From Catalinimonas niigatensis (GTDB lineage Bacteria; Bacteroidota; Bacteroidia; Cytophagales; Cyclobacteriaceae), in NCBI RefSeq assembly GCF_030506285.1, contig NZ_CP119422.1, forward strand, positions 1 to 64,000: DNA of 64,000 nucleotides, in the 5' to 3' direction. Made by a program: the position numbers and the translations under genes. A model generated the notes under the pieces. The model saw only the letters and a list, made by a program, of their open reading frames with translations, searched no databases and was not told the origin of the DNA. The first letter of the stretch is position 1. Every line of letters starts with the position of its first letter. Below are positions 54,199-63,362 of this stretch, in pieces.

Positions 54199-56354
54199 AT
54201 AACCCAGCGGATACCTTACTCCACAGCCCTCCCCCGAAAACCAAGCTTAGTATTGCCCTGGTGGGTAACCCTAATTCCGGTAAGTCTACCATATTCAACC
54301 TGCTTACGGGTCTTAACCAGAAGGTGGGTAATTATCCGGGTGTTACGGTGGATAAGAAATCAGGCAAGACAAAGTTATCAGGAAATACCAGTGCAGAAAT
54401 CATAGATCTGCCGGGGACTTATAGCTTGTATCCGCGTGCGGCAGACGAAAAGGTGGTGTTAGATGTATTGATGCATCCTGAAAAAGAGAAACGTCCCGAT
54501 GTAGCTGTTGTAATCGCTGATATGAACAATCTGGAGCGAAATCTGCTACTTTTTACTCAGATTCGCGATCTGTCTATTCCATCAGTACTGGTATTGAATA
54601 TGGCAGATATTGCCCGTAAGAAAGGAACCAGTGTGGATTTGAAAGTGCTAAGCCATCGTTTGGGCAATGTGCCGGTGGTGAGTATGAATGCCCGTAGTGG
54701 TGAAGGGCTGGATGAGCTGAAGCAAGTACTAAGCCAGCCTATTGCCCATGCCGATGAAGCATTTTTAGATGTTTATCCTCTGGCTCCGGAAAGTATTGCC
54801 GAAGTGAAGCAGATGTATGGTGTAAGTAATTATTACGAAGCCTACCAATGGCTGCAAAGTGCTGAAAGGCTACGCTTTATTGACGACAAGCAGGAGGCAC
54901 AGCTTAAATCTATCCGCAATGCTTTTGGCTTTGACCCAAACCAGCTACAGATCACTGAGACTACAGAACGTTACCGTAAAATTCAGCAGATCTTACAGGA
55001 TGCTGTAAGAATACCTGAATCGGAAGAAAAAAGCTCATTATCTGATCGGATTGACCATATCCTGACACACAAAGTATGGGGGTATCTCAGTTTTTTTGTT
55101 ATTCTCTTTCTGATTTTTCAGGCGATTTTTGCGTGGGCCAGCGTTCCTATGGACTTTATTGATTATCTCTTCGCTGAGTTCAGCGGATGGATACAAAACA
55201 ATTTACCCGATGGTATCCTGACCAGCCTGCTGGCTGAGGGTATCGTACCTGGAGTGGGTGGAATTGTGATATTTGTCCCGCAGATTGCCATTCTTTTTGC
55301 CTTTATCGCTTTGCTGGAAGAGTCAGGCTATATGTCACGGGTGGTTTTCTTGATGGATAAGGTAATGCGCAAAGTAGGACTCAATGGCAGAAGCGTAGTG
55401 CCCCTAATCTCCGGTCTTGCCTGTGCCATTCCAGCCATCATGGCTACCCGCAGCATTGACAGCTGGAAAGATCGCCTGATTACCATCATGGTCACGCCAC
55501 TGATGAGCTGTTCGGCACGTCTGCCGGTTTATACTGTGCTGATCGCCTTGGTAGTACCTGCTTCTAATGTCTGGGGCTTTATCAATTTACAAGGTATTGT
55601 GCTGATGGGCATGTACCTGCTGGGATTTTTGGCGGCATTGGGTTCAGCCTGGGTGATGAAGCTGATCGTGAAGACCAAAGAAAGGAGCTTTCTGATCATG
55701 GAAATGCCAGCCTACCGTTGGCCACGCTGGGGAAATGTAGGGTTTACCGTTTTAGAGAAATCCAAGACCTTTGTATTTGAAGCCGGGAAAATTATTTTTG
55801 CCGTATCCATCGTACTATGGGTGCTGGCTTCTTATGGTCCGGGTGACGATATCGCTCAGGGTGAACAGCAAGTGCGCGAACAGGCAGAAAATTCCAATGA
55901 TCCTGCGCTTATTGAAAATCTGGATGTGGCAATCGCTACTTCTCAGCTGGAAAACTCTTATGCCGGTAAATTCGGCAAGTGGATTGAACCCGTCATCCGT
56001 CCGCTGGGTTACGACTGGAAGATTGGTATCGCGCTGATTACCTCTTTTGCAGCGCGCGAAGTATTTGTAGGAACTATGGCTACTTTATACAGCGTAGGAG
56101 AGGACTTTGACGACGAAAGCACCATCATCGGGCGTATGCGATCTGAGAGAAATCCGGAGACAGGACAACAGGTCTTCCGTCCGGCAGTAGCTTTTTCCTT
56201 ATTGGTCTTTTATGCCTTTGCCATGCAGTGCATGAGCACCATAGCTGTAGTCTATCGTGAAACAAAAGGGTGGAAGTGGCCGGTTATACAAACAGTATAT
56301 ATGACTGTCCTTGCCTATGTATCGGCACTGGCAGTGTATCAATTGTTTTCTTAA
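54195..56354 (+). CDS. feoB: FeoB, ferrous iron transporter
   Basis: This inner-membrane Fe2+ importer has an N-terminal GTPase domain. The G1 motif is GNPNSGKS (about 24-31), G3 is DLPGTYSL near residue 75, and G4 is NMAD near 135. The membrane part has the two Gate domains (GIVIFVPQIAILFAFIALLE, and SLLVFYAFAMQCMSTIAVVY near the C-terminus). The 719-residue length is normal. It is coupled to feoA and followed by the small cysteine-rich Feo-associated protein. Confidence 0.96.
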   Translation: MNNPADTLLHSPPPKTKLSIALVGNPNSGKSTIFNLLTGLNQKVGNYPGVTVDKKSGKTKLSGNTSAEIIDLPGTYSLYPRAADEKVVLDVLMHPEKEKRPDVAVVIADMNNLERNLLLFTQIRDLSIPSVLVLNMADIARKKGTSVDLKVLSHRLGNVPVVSMNARSGEGLDELKQVLSQPIAHADEAFLDVYPLAPESIAEVKQMYGVSNYYEAYQWLQSAERLRFIDDKQEAQLKSIRNAFGFDPNQLQITETTERYRKIQQILQDAVRIPESEEKSSLSDRIDHILTHKVWGYLSFFVILFLIFQAIFAWASVPMDFIDYLFAEFSGWIQNNLPDGILTSLLAEGIVPGVGGIVIFVPQIAILFAFIALLEESGYMSRVVFLMDKVMRKVGLNGRSVVPLISGLACAIPAIMATRSIDSWKDRLITIMVTPLMSCSARLPVYTVLIALVVPASNVWGFINLQGIVLMGMYLLGFLAALGSAWVMKLIVKTKERSFLIMEMPAYRWPRWGNVGFTVLEKSKTFVFEAGKIIFAVSIVLWVLASYGPGDDIAQGEQQVREQAENSNDPALIENLDVAIATSQLENSYAGKFGKWIEPVIRPLGYDWKIGIALITSFAAREVFVGTMATLYSVGEDFDDESTIIGRMRSERNPETGQQVFRPAVAFSLLVFYAFAMQCMSTIAVVYRETKGWKWPVIQTVYMTVLAYVSALAVYQLFS

Positions 56355-56364
56355 ACTTATTTTT

Positions 56365-56556
56365 ATGATACAGGAACTGATTTTGATCGCCATATTTGCC
56401 GGAGCACTTTTTTATCTGGGGCGACTGATTTACATAAGCTTTGCTTCCGACAAACCTTGTCCCAAAGGCTGTGGAAGTTGCGATGCGGTAGATTTCAAAA
56501 AGATTCAGGAGCAGATTAAACTGAAAGAAAAGGAGAAACATAAAGTCAATGCGTAA
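56365..56556 (+). CDS. FeoB-associated cysteine-rich membrane protein
   Basis: This 63-residue protein has one membrane helix (about residues 2-25) and a CPKGCGSC motif (about 31-38), followed by a charged C-terminal helix. It matches the small FeoB-associated Cys-rich membrane proteins, which may help iron or sulfur-ligand handling like FeoC in other groups. The ATG at 56365 is chosen over one 18 codons upstream, which lies within feoB. It overlaps the next gene by 8 bp. Confidence 0.85.
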   Translation: MIQELILIAIFAGALFYLGRLIYISFASDKPCPKGCGSCDAVDFKKIQEQIKLKEKEKHKVNA

Positions 56557-57064
56557 ATGTTCTTTTGTTTGCCTGCTAAGTCTGTTCTTAGTGTACGCCT
56601 GCCAACCGGTTCAGGAAGTCTCTACCACCATCTTTTTGGTTCGGCATGCTGAGAAGGATACTACTATGGATACGGAAGACCCTCCTTTGACAGAAAAAGG
56701 GCAGAAGAGGGCAGTAAACCTTTGGGAAAATCTGGATGTAGACTCGGTACATGCGCTCTATAGTACAGATTACAATCGAACACAGGCTACGCTGGAACCT
56801 CTCTCAGCACAATTCAACCTTCCGATCAATATTTATGAAGCCCATGACTTTGAAGGCTTTGCTAATGAACTTCGGGAAAAGCATAGCGGACAAACAGTTG
56901 TCGTATCAGGCCATAGCAACACTATTTTACCCATAATAGAAGCCTTGGGTGCCACCCCACCGCTTGATAGCATAGGCGAACAAGAGTATGACCACATTTT
57001 TACCGTTGAAATAGCAGGAGAGAAAGCCAGGGCAAAGGTAAAGGAATATCAAAACGTGCAGTAA
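56549..57064 (+). CDS. Histidine phosphatase family lipoprotein
   Basis: This is a secreted phosphohistidine-type phosphatase (SixA/PhoE branch) of 171 residues. The lipobox is VYAC at about residues 15-18. The catalytic motif is VRHAEK (Arg32, His33), and the second conserved histidine lies in VVSGHSNT near residue 122. The substrate is unknown. It follows the Feo genes with an 8-bp overlap, so it may be translationally coupled to them. Confidence 0.9.
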   Translation: MRKCSFVCLLSLFLVYACQPVQEVSTTIFLVRHAEKDTTMDTEDPPLTEKGQKRAVNLWENLDVDSVHALYSTDYNRTQATLEPLSAQFNLPINIYEAHDFEGFANELREKHSGQTVVVSGHSNTILPIIEALGATPPLDSIGEQEYDHIFTVEIAGEKARAKVKEYQNVQ

Positions 57065-57259
57065 GCTTTAACGCATGACAAACTTACGCACGTTTATCAG
57101 TGAGCAGATAGTGATATAACAAGCTTTCCTTTCTTCCACACATTTTTTACCGTGAATTTTTCACAATAAAGTGAAGAAAGATTTTTAGCTTTGCCTATAT
57201 TGATTGTACCTGAATCAGCTTTCCAGGATTTTTTCATGACATCTCAAAAGTATACATCT

Positions 57260-58744
57260 ATGAAACGCTACGCCAACCCTTTGCTTTTATGTTGTATTTC
57301 AATAATAGTCATACACTGCAGTGCGCCGCAAGATCCTGAGCAGGTTAGGCTACAATTTGAAGCTCCGCAGCATGTTTCCTCTGAAGTTAAGCTTGGTATC
57401 ACCAATTCATTTGACTTTTCAGATTCTGTGCTTGGCTTAGTTCAGTTGGATACCCAGGGAGTAGGGGAAATCACGCTGCATCTGACAGAACCTATGCTGG
57501 CTTATATGAATGTGCAGGATCAGGGTACAGTGCTTTATCTCACACCCGGCGATGACTTAAATATACTTGTGGATACCACAGCAGAAAATAAAGTAAGCTT
57601 TGCAGGCAGTGGAGCATTGGCAAACAATTACCTGCTCCGGACAGGAGCCATAAGAGATAAAATGGCTTGGTCAAGTGAGCAGCCTATCTGGCAGTTAGAA
57701 CCGAATGCTTTTATAACAAGGCTGGATTCCATGAGAGATGCTTTTGAGGATTTTCACACCCGCTATAGCGATAGTGTAAAACTACCGGAAAACCTGGACA
57801 TGCTCTTAAAACACAAAAACAGACTTGAGCTGATTACACTTAAAGAAAACTACATATTAGTCCATTATGCTGAGCTAACGGAGAATCCTGTGCTGTGGGA
57901 AAAACTTAATACGGAAAGAACAAAAGATACAAACTATGAGGTACCTATGGACACAGCTTTCCTCCGGGAAGCACTGCTAAAATATGATTATAGTTTTGCA
58001 CTTGATATGTACCTGGATATTCAGGTGGTATGGCCTCTGTATCAGCAAATGGATTCCCCTGCTGAAGAGGCAAAAGATCAACTTCCCCTTCTGTCTGATC
58101 AAGAAATTAGAGATAAAGAGTATCCGGCTGCCATCAAAGAATTTTTAATTGCAAAAAACACCCATGAATGGATGATGGGACAGGGAATCACTCCGGTTAC
58201 AGACAGTCTATTCGCTGAATTCAAAAAAGAATATCCGCAGTCTGAGTATCTGGACCCTATAAATAAACAGTACGAGCACTGGCTAAGCCTTTCATCAGGT
58301 AAACCCGCTCCTGATATTACAGGCATCACACCGGAAGGAAAAAACATAGCACTTAGCGAGCTTAAGGGAAAGGTTGTCTATGTGGATGTGTGGGCTACCT
58401 GGTGCAGACCGTGCATAGAAGAGTTTCCTAATTCCAAATCCCTGCATAAGCAATATGAAAAGAATGATCAGGTCACTTTTTTGTATGTATCCATTGACCG
58501 AAACCAGGAAGCATGGGAAAAAATGGTGGGTGCCGGTAAAGTACCTGAAGGGACACATATGCTGGAGCAGGCCAAAGAAGAGGATGGACTCTGGCAGGCC
58601 TATATGCTGAGCGGTATCCCTCGCTATCTTTTGATTGATCAGGAAGGAAAAATTGCCAATGCCAATGCACCTCGCCCCTCATCAGGCAAAATAAAAGAGG
58701 AGATAGACAAACTTATGCAAACAAAAGTAACTGCAGCTTTGTAA
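57260..58744 (+). CDS. TlpA-like thioredoxin-domain lipoprotein
   Basis: This periplasmic lipoprotein has its lipobox IVIHC at about residue 20 with the ATG at 57260. Two upstream in-frame starts would add a non-signal stretch. Residues about 25-340 are a Bacteroidota-specific region of unknown fold. The C-terminal AhpC/TSA-TlpA thioredoxin domain has its active site at WATWCRPCIEE (Cys382, Cys385), with a conserved IPRYLLID and cis-proline region. Such proteins are thought to reduce disulfides of exported proteins or c-type cytochromes. It stands alone. Confidence 0.87.
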   Translation: MKRYANPLLLCCISIIVIHCSAPQDPEQVRLQFEAPQHVSSEVKLGITNSFDFSDSVLGLVQLDTQGVGEITLHLTEPMLAYMNVQDQGTVLYLTPGDDLNILVDTTAENKVSFAGSGALANNYLLRTGAIRDKMAWSSEQPIWQLEPNAFITRLDSMRDAFEDFHTRYSDSVKLPENLDMLLKHKNRLELITLKENYILVHYAELTENPVLWEKLNTERTKDTNYEVPMDTAFLREALLKYDYSFALDMYLDIQVVWPLYQQMDSPAEEAKDQLPLLSDQEIRDKEYPAAIKEFLIAKNTHEWMMGQGITPVTDSLFAEFKKEYPQSEYLDPINKQYEHWLSLSSGKPAPDITGITPEGKNIALSELKGKVVYVDVWATWCRPCIEEFPNSKSLHKQYEKNDQVTFLYVSIDRNQEAWEKMVGAGKVPEGTHMLEQAKEEDGLWQAYMLSGIPRYLLIDQEGKIANANAPRPSSGKIKEEIDKLMQTKVTAAL

Positions 58745-58782
58745 CTTGACTTTTTTATATCGGTGCATTTAGTTTGATGTCA

Positions 58783-58800
58783 GCCTGTGAAAAAGCAGGC
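58783..58800 (+). terminator. Possible terminator after the TlpA-like gene
   Basis: GCCTG and CAGGC form a 5-bp stem around TGAAAAAG, and a T-rich but interrupted stretch follows. It lies 38 bp after the stop codon. The stem is short, so this is a weak call. Confidence 0.35.
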
Positions 58801-58891
58801 AGCTTATCTTTATATTTCCGAAGCATTGTGTATATCACATTGCTTTGGTTTACTTAGCGCCAAAGTGTATTGGTGTTGTAAATAATTTTTC

Positions 58892-59809
58892 ATGATCATT
58901 ACTACAAATATCCGCCTTTCCAGAGCCCTGAAGGTGACCTGGAAAACCGACCTTTTCATTATCCTCAGCTGTACGCTGGCCTATTTTGCCAATGAATACT
59001 TTTTCAGAGAATATTTTGATGTACCATCCATCGTAGCCACGGTTTTGGGTACTGCGCTGGCGTTCTTTATCGGTTTTAACAATAACCAATCCTACGATCG
59101 TTGGTGGGAGGCCCGGAAGATATGGGGCAAAATGGTCAACGACTCGCGAAGCTGGGCCAGAGGGGTACTTTATTACTGTACTGCACCTGATTCGGTGGAT
59201 GATGTTCAGCTTGCGCAGCGAAAGAAGGTGATGCTGCATCGCCATATCGCTTTTCTGTATGCACTGAAAGCCAACCTGAGAAAAGATAAGCACGACCAGA
59301 CCTATCAGAAATATTTGTCAGCAGAAGAACTGGCAGAAGTAAAAAAGGAATCTAACCTGCATAATGCCATCCTCAGCAGACAGTCAGCCGATCTGGAGCA
59401 GCTCTACCGGCAGGGCTTTGTGGATGGGTTCAGGTTTATGAGTCTCAATGAGATGATCGTGGGCTTCTGCGATGAGATGGGTAAGTCGGAAAGGATCAGG
59501 AATACCGTTTTTCCTACCTCTTACAACTACTTTACCCGGCTCTTCATCTGGATTTTTGTGATCTGCCTCACCATCGTCACCTCCAATATGGTAGGGGCCT
59601 GGTCTATCTTCTTTGGCTTCCTGATTGGCTTTGTATTTCATACCTCCCATATCATCGGTAAGGCGCTGCTCAACCCTTTTGATCCGGTATCTACAGGCAT
59701 TCCGCTCAATCAGATCACCCGAACTATAGAAATCAACCTGCTGGAAATGATGAAAGAACAGGATATTCCCGAAGCTGTCAAACCTATCAATGGAGAGTAT
59801 ATTATGTGA
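58892..59809 (+). CDS. Bestrophin-family ion channel protein
   Basis: This inner-membrane protein of the bestrophin/UPF0187 family has 305 residues. Family features are WKTDLFIILSCTLAYF, the FFIGFNNNQSYDRWWEARKIWG stretch (about residues 59-80) and SRSWARGVLYY, plus the C-terminal membrane helices and NPFDPVSTGIPLNQITRTIE. Bacterial members form pentameric anion or sodium channels. The role in this organism is unknown. A palindromic repeat lies between its stop and the convergent gene. Confidence 0.92.
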   Translation: MIITTNIRLSRALKVTWKTDLFIILSCTLAYFANEYFFREYFDVPSIVATVLGTALAFFIGFNNNQSYDRWWEARKIWGKMVNDSRSWARGVLYYCTAPDSVDDVQLAQRKKVMLHRHIAFLYALKANLRKDKHDQTYQKYLSAEELAEVKKESNLHNAILSRQSADLEQLYRQGFVDGFRFMSLNEMIVGFCDEMGKSERIRNTVFPTSYNYFTRLFIWIFVICLTIVTSNMVGAWSIFFGFLIGFVFHTSHIIGKALLNPFDPVSTGIPLNQITRTIEINLLEMMKEQDIPEAVKPINGEYIM

Positions 59810-59813
59810 GAGG

Positions 59814-59860
59814 GAAGCTGGAAGTTAAACTTCCCACTTCTGACTTCCATCTTCCCACTT
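59814..59860. repeat. GGAAG-type palindromic repeat, intact copy
   Basis: GGAAGTT-A-AACTTCC (59820-59834) is perfect, and extends to 11 of 13 pairs over 59814-59840. It is followed by TGACTTCCATCTTCCCACTT. The stretch ACTTCCATCTTCC is shared with the sequence flanking the IS at 11351-11363. It lies between convergent genes and may double as a terminator. Confidence 0.6.
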
Positions 59861-59861
59861 T

Positions 59862-60521
59862 TCACACCTTCTGCGACTTAACAACGATGCCCAGCGCTTC
59901 CAGCATCTGTGGGCTTTCGCTGAGGGCGACGCGGGCAATGGCGCGGAAGTCTTTCATCCAGGCTTTCAGGGCTTTGACAGACTGGTCACGGTTGCGAGTA
60001 GCTTCTTCCGCCTCTCCCTTGCGCAGCATGCGCTGGCTACGGACAGTAGAGACAGCTTCTATCATGGCCATTGCCTGGTCCATTTCAGCACCGCTCAGGC
60101 CATGCTGTGCCAGCATTTCCTCGTGCAGTTTTGCCTCTTGGTAGAAGTAGCTGGCCTGCATAGTCCAGGATTGTATGCCTTTGTCAATGCGTTCTACATT
60201 GAATCTTGCCAGCGCATCCGGCATTTTGCGAAACACAAACCTGACGATAGTCACATGATCTTCAAAAGTCTGTAGGGCCAGTAGCCTGTTGGCTTTGATC
60301 TGCTTGGCCAACTCCATTTTCTCGCCATACTTTTTGCTCTTTTCGCTATGCAAAGCTTTGGAGGTATCCAGCAGGGCCATACCATCCAGCAGACGCTTCT
60401 GGTTAAAACCATGCTGGTTCAATTTCTTCTGAATCTCAGGGTGCTCAGCAGCATTGCGAAGGCACAACTGCACCTCATCAAAGAGGCGGGAGATCGTCAC
60501 ATGACTATCATTCTTCATCAC
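59862..60521 (-). CDS. All-helical hypothetical protein
   Basis: I do not recognise a named family. The 219-residue protein has no signal or membrane segment. It is almost wholly alpha-helical, with heptad-like stretches such as EEMLAQHGLSGAEMDQAMAM and RSQRMLRKGEAEEATRNRDQ, consistent with a helical bundle. It ends in RAIARVALSESPQMLEALGI. The reading frame is rich in charged residues and clearly protein-like. It is convergent with the bestrophin gene. Confidence 0.72.
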   Translation of the reverse strand: MMKNDSHVTISRLFDEVQLCLRNAAEHPEIQKKLNQHGFNQKRLLDGMALLDTSKALHSEKSKKYGEKMELAKQIKANRLLALQTFEDHVTIVRFVFRKMPDALARFNVERIDKGIQSWTMQASYFYQEAKLHEEMLAQHGLSGAEMDQAMAMIEAVSTVRSQRMLRKGEAEEATRNRDQSVKALKAWMKDFRAIARVALSESPQMLEALGIVVKSQKV

Positions 60522-61191
60522 TGGGTGGTTTTGTACGCATTACAAATTGAAAACGCTGATTCAGGAATTTATAAAAGCATGACAATCAACAGATTTTCAA
60601 TATGCAATTTGTAATTTATTGTTTACGAATGGTTTAAAATGTATAGCAAATTAGCAGTAAGGAAGAAGATAATTTCAAAGAGAGCGGAGCGCTTATTACC
60701 CATGTAATATTGGAGAAAATGTGTGTTAAAACTCCTTTTTGCAGACAGGATGTCAGAAAACGCGCCCACTCAACTTACTAAAAATCATGAAACCTTACTT
60801 CCACTACACCCTTTAGTAAAAAAAAATGATGAAATCTTACGTTAACCCCATTTTTTGTAAGTAAAAGCTATGCAAACCTGAGGTTTGAGGAGCCTTCAGC
60901 GGGAAAAAACGATCATTTTCTGACAGACTGGCATATTGAAGCCAATTAAAGTCATGAAACCTGGGCTTACAGGCATTTTTTTTAAAATAAAATGATGCTC
61001 ACCATATGCATCATCTTTTTCATCAAGCTGAAAACAAAATAACTCAGTGAACATGCTACATTTTAGCGCTCATATGCTGTTGGTACATGTTTTATGTTTT
61101 AAAATTAGAAATTAAGGCCACTATACTTCTGACCTATTACGAATATACCCTATGCGTCTATACAACTGAATATATACGCAATAAAAGTAGC
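60522..61191. other. 670-bp gap with hairpins and no gene
   Basis: CAAACC-TGA-GGTTTG (60873-60887) is a short palindrome. ATGATGC (60992-60998) and GCATCAT (61008-61014) form a perfect 7-bp stem that runs into CTTTTT, looking like a terminator with no gene before it. A small RNA ending there is possible. No protein-like frame was found. Confidence 0.45.
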
Positions 61192-61257
61192 TTGTAACCT
61201 GCGCTTATTCCACCTATATTGCGGATAGAAGTAATACGCGCTGTCTTAACGTTGGGC
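61192..61257 (+). other. Candidate attC-like site before the first cassette
   Basis: TTGTAAC (61192-61198), GCGC-T-TATT (61201-61209) paired with AATA-C-GCGC (61233-61241), and GTTGGGC (61251-61257) match the R''-L''-L'-R' order of integron attC sites in part. The spacer lengths are irregular. GTTGGGC is the exact complement of the GCCCAAC at 61784, which is the usual sign of the two ends of one cassette. Confidence 0.35.
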
Positions 61258-61272
61258 ATCATATAAACGAAA

Positions 61273-61764
61273 ATGAAACAGATACTATTATTCTATTTTA
61301 CATTTTCGTCTATAGTGCTTTTGGGACAGAAAATTGTTGATTTTGAGTATTCTTCGTGTATTATCAAAACGGAGGCTTATTTTGACAGTGTATCGGTAGT
61401 AAGATCAGGAGATTACTACCAGATAAAATTCAAAGCTTATCAAAACTGTATTGGGAATTTTGAATCAGAGATTAATCTGATTAATGACTTGACGTTAAAT
61501 TTTGATATTTACATAAAAGGTGCATTAGAGAATAAGGAGGTTGAGATTGCTTTATGTGACTGTCTCTTTGAATTTGATTATAGCCTGACAGGCATTAAAG
61601 AACCTGATATTCAGATACGGATTAACGGCCTTTCTCTAAAAGATTATAATAAAGGTTTCTTAAGAGCAGATATGTCAATTGATACCTTAATATTTGAAGA
61701 TGATGATCCGTTTGGTTTGGAAACAGATTCAACTTCGAATCAGGGTAGTAAAACCAAACAGTAA
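61273..61764 (+). CDS. Small exported protein, cassette 1
   Basis: I do not recognise a family. The 163-residue protein has a signal peptide (KQILLFYFTFSSIVLLGQ). The mature part is beta-rich, with paired cysteines (CIIKTEA, NCIGNF, LCDCLF) and an acidic tail. It starts 16 bp after a GTTGGGC core, as cassette genes usually do, and is followed within 20 bp by the attC-like site. Confidence 0.6.
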   Translation: MKQILLFYFTFSSIVLLGQKIVDFEYSSCIIKTEAYFDSVSVVRSGDYYQIKFKAYQNCIGNFESEINLINDLTLNFDIYIKGALENKEVEIALCDCLFEFDYSLTGIKEPDIQIRINGLSLKDYNKGFLRADMSIDTLIFEDDDPFGLETDSTSNQGSKTKQ

Positions 61765-61783
61765 AAAAAAAGAAAATACGAAT

Positions 61784-61914
61784 GCCCAACAAAGGGCAGT
61801 AGCTAGCCCTGTCTAAAAAGTACTCGAGAGTTTTTTTCGCCAAGCACGGAAATTGCAAATTCGAAAGGAAAATACAAACATGATCGGACCAGCTACTCGC
61901 CCTGGCCGTTATGC
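61784..61914 (+). other. attC-like recombination site (best candidate)
   Basis: R''-like GCCCAAC (61784-61790) and R'-like GTTATGC (61908-61914) flank long arms: AGGGC-AGTAGCT (61793-61804) pairs with AGCTACT-C-GCCCT (61891-61903), perfect over 12 bp with one unpaired C. An extrahelical base in the stem and a length of 131 bp are both normal for attC sites such as the Vibrio repeats. GCCCAAC is complementary to the core at the 5' end of the same cassette. Confidence 0.6.
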
Positions 61915-62087
61915 TCTGTCCTGAATATGTAACAATTGAGACCTTAGAGGTGGTAGTTACTAAGAACTTTTAAGGGTAGTATCTTGAATTAATCGAAGAA
62001 TTATTTAGCTCAAGCTTTGCAATAGTTGAAATAGATTTAGAATACTTTGAAAATATAGCTACTTAAAAAAATAGACAAGATTAAATT
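61915..62087. other. Cassette 2 leader
   Basis: About 170 bp between the attC-like site and the next start codon. No gene is seen. The distance is longer than in most cassettes and may contain a private promoter. Confidence 0.35.
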
Positions 62088-62588
62088 ATGATTGACTATG
62101 TTTATAATGGAAAAATGCAGCAAAACATCTCTATTAGTAAGATGTTGCGGTTTGGTTTGACACAAGGCGGAGGCCCAATTCCCAGACTTACAGGTGGCGG
62201 TAATACGACACATATTCACCAAACTAACGGATCATTCATTCCATTTGATGAGACTGCTAATAAAGGCATTGCATCAGGGTTATTAACTTGTGCCGCGGTA
62301 TTGTTTGCCAGCACTGACCCCAACGCTGAACTAGGAACTTATGTCTATCATGCATTATCCGGGAGCGTTAACATTGCCACTATCAACAACGCAAGGGAAT
62401 TCCTCGGCAACCCTCCGGCTAAATCGATCGTTGTGCTATATACTTTCCCTAATCCGTCTGATGATAATTACGTAGCTTCTGCGCAGGGCATTGTCAATTC
62501 TGGCATTCCAGCTAACCAAGTATTGTTTGCGCCTAATCTACCTACCAGCCACTTCGGATCGGGCGGCGATTTTTTCATTGGAGTCTGA
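62088..62588 (+). CDS. Cassette 2 protein, possible CheD/CNF-like glutamine deamidase fold
   Basis: This 166-residue protein has no signal peptide. The stretch SGLLTCAAVLF...TYVYHALSG (Cys68, His88) resembles in order and spacing the Cys-His pair of CheD-like glutamine deamidases, which the toxins CNF1 and BLF1 share. The catalytic Thr of CheD is not at the expected position, where Ala62 or Ser63 stands, so this is a weak structural guess and could be wrong. A Gly-rich HIHQTNG segment precedes it. No named family is recognised with certainty. Confidence 0.5.
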   Translation: MIDYVYNGKMQQNISISKMLRFGLTQGGGPIPRLTGGGNTTHIHQTNGSFIPFDETANKGIASGLLTCAAVLFASTDPNAELGTYVYHALSGSVNIATINNAREFLGNPPAKSIVVLYTFPNPSDDNYVASAQGIVNSGIPANQVLFAPNLPTSHFGSGGDFFIGV

Positions 62589-62600
62589 AATCGGAGCGTT

Positions 62601-62673
62601 GTATAAATACGATTAGCTCTACTGGCGCGCGTTTGAGTGCAACGGAAACGCGTGACGATAGCTATTGTTGAAG
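62601..62673 (+). other. Candidate attC-like site after cassette 2
   Basis: GTATAAA (62601-62607) and GTTGAAG (62667-62673) flank the stems AGCT/AGCT (62615-62618 and 62660-62663) and CGCGTTT/AAACGCG (62628-62634 and 62646-62652). The outer motifs match the attC consensus only in part: the expected R'' for this cassette would be GCATAAC, of which 5 of 7 bases agree. Confidence 0.35.
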
Positions 62674-62763
62674 TAATTATCTCATGACGCTACATTTGCC
62701 TACAAAAAAAAACGAATCACCACTTTAACAATGGCTATTTCCTAAATAGTTTAATCCCTATTG

Positions 62764-63237
62764 ATGATATCAACTTGTGCTTTATTCATTAGTTTATCCT
62801 GGTTGATTAGTATGATTGTCTTTTCATTAGCTAAGTTTAAGCCTGTAGAAAATAGTGGAAAGGTCTTTATTAAATCTGACAGGATAAATAAGTATTTAGG
62901 CGTTCATATCTTTTCTTATCTTATTAGAAATTCTCCATTTAAGTTTTTAAATCTTGGAGTTTATTTAAAAAGCAACTCAATCCTTGAGATAAGCAGGGTT
63001 TATGAAGAGATCAGAAAGGCAGAACGCAACCATATATTTGCTTTTTTTCTGGTGACTATAGGAAGTATTATATTGCTGTTTTACAACAATCGTATCACTG
63101 ATATGCTATGTATCACTTTTTCAAATGTAATATTTAATGTATATCCTGTGCTCTCTTTACAATCAGTGAAGACCAGAATATCAAAAATAATTTGTAAACA
63201 AAATGACTTAGGAGAAAACAGGAACATCAATAGTTAG
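62764..63237 (+). CDS. Small membrane protein, cassette 3 (CrtO-acyltransferase-like)
   Basis: This 157-residue protein has an N-terminal hydrophobic segment (about 5-22) and two C-terminal ones (about 95-112 and 117-135), with a soluble part between. The stretch AERNHIFAFFL...NVIFNVYPVLSLQ resembles the small membrane acyltransferases of the carotenoid-glycoside type and related Bacteroidota proteins, but the match is by eye only. The ATG at 62764 is preferred over the TTG before it. Its stop codon overlaps a GTTAG core motif at 63233. Confidence 0.55.
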   Translation: MISTCALFISLSWLISMIVFSLAKFKPVENSGKVFIKSDRINKYLGVHIFSYLIRNSPFKFLNLGVYLKSNSILEISRVYEEIRKAERNHIFAFFLVTIGSIILLFYNNRITDMLCITFSNVIFNVYPVLSLQSVKTRISKIICKQNDLGENRNINS

Positions 63238-63270
63238 CCCCCGTTCTTCCGCTGCGACTAACGGTTGAAT
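63225..63270 (+). other. Candidate short attC-like site after cassette 3
   Basis: CATCAA-TA-GTTAG (63225-63237) pairs with CTAAC-GG-TTG-A-ATG (63258-63271), with one unpaired A. GTTGAAT (63264-63270) could be R'. At 46 bp the site is shorter than known attC sites, and it overlaps the gene end, so it is uncertain. Confidence 0.35.
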
Positions 63271-63362
63271 GAATTTCTAATAAATTCATTGTACTTAAAA
63301 AATGTGTAAATTATCATGTAAAATAAAGACAATGACTCATTAACACCATGTAAATAAAGGAG

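Noticed and set aside
60348-60614. 88-codon plus-strand open frame opposite the helical protein
   Set aside because: Mostly antisense to a frame with much stronger protein-like composition.
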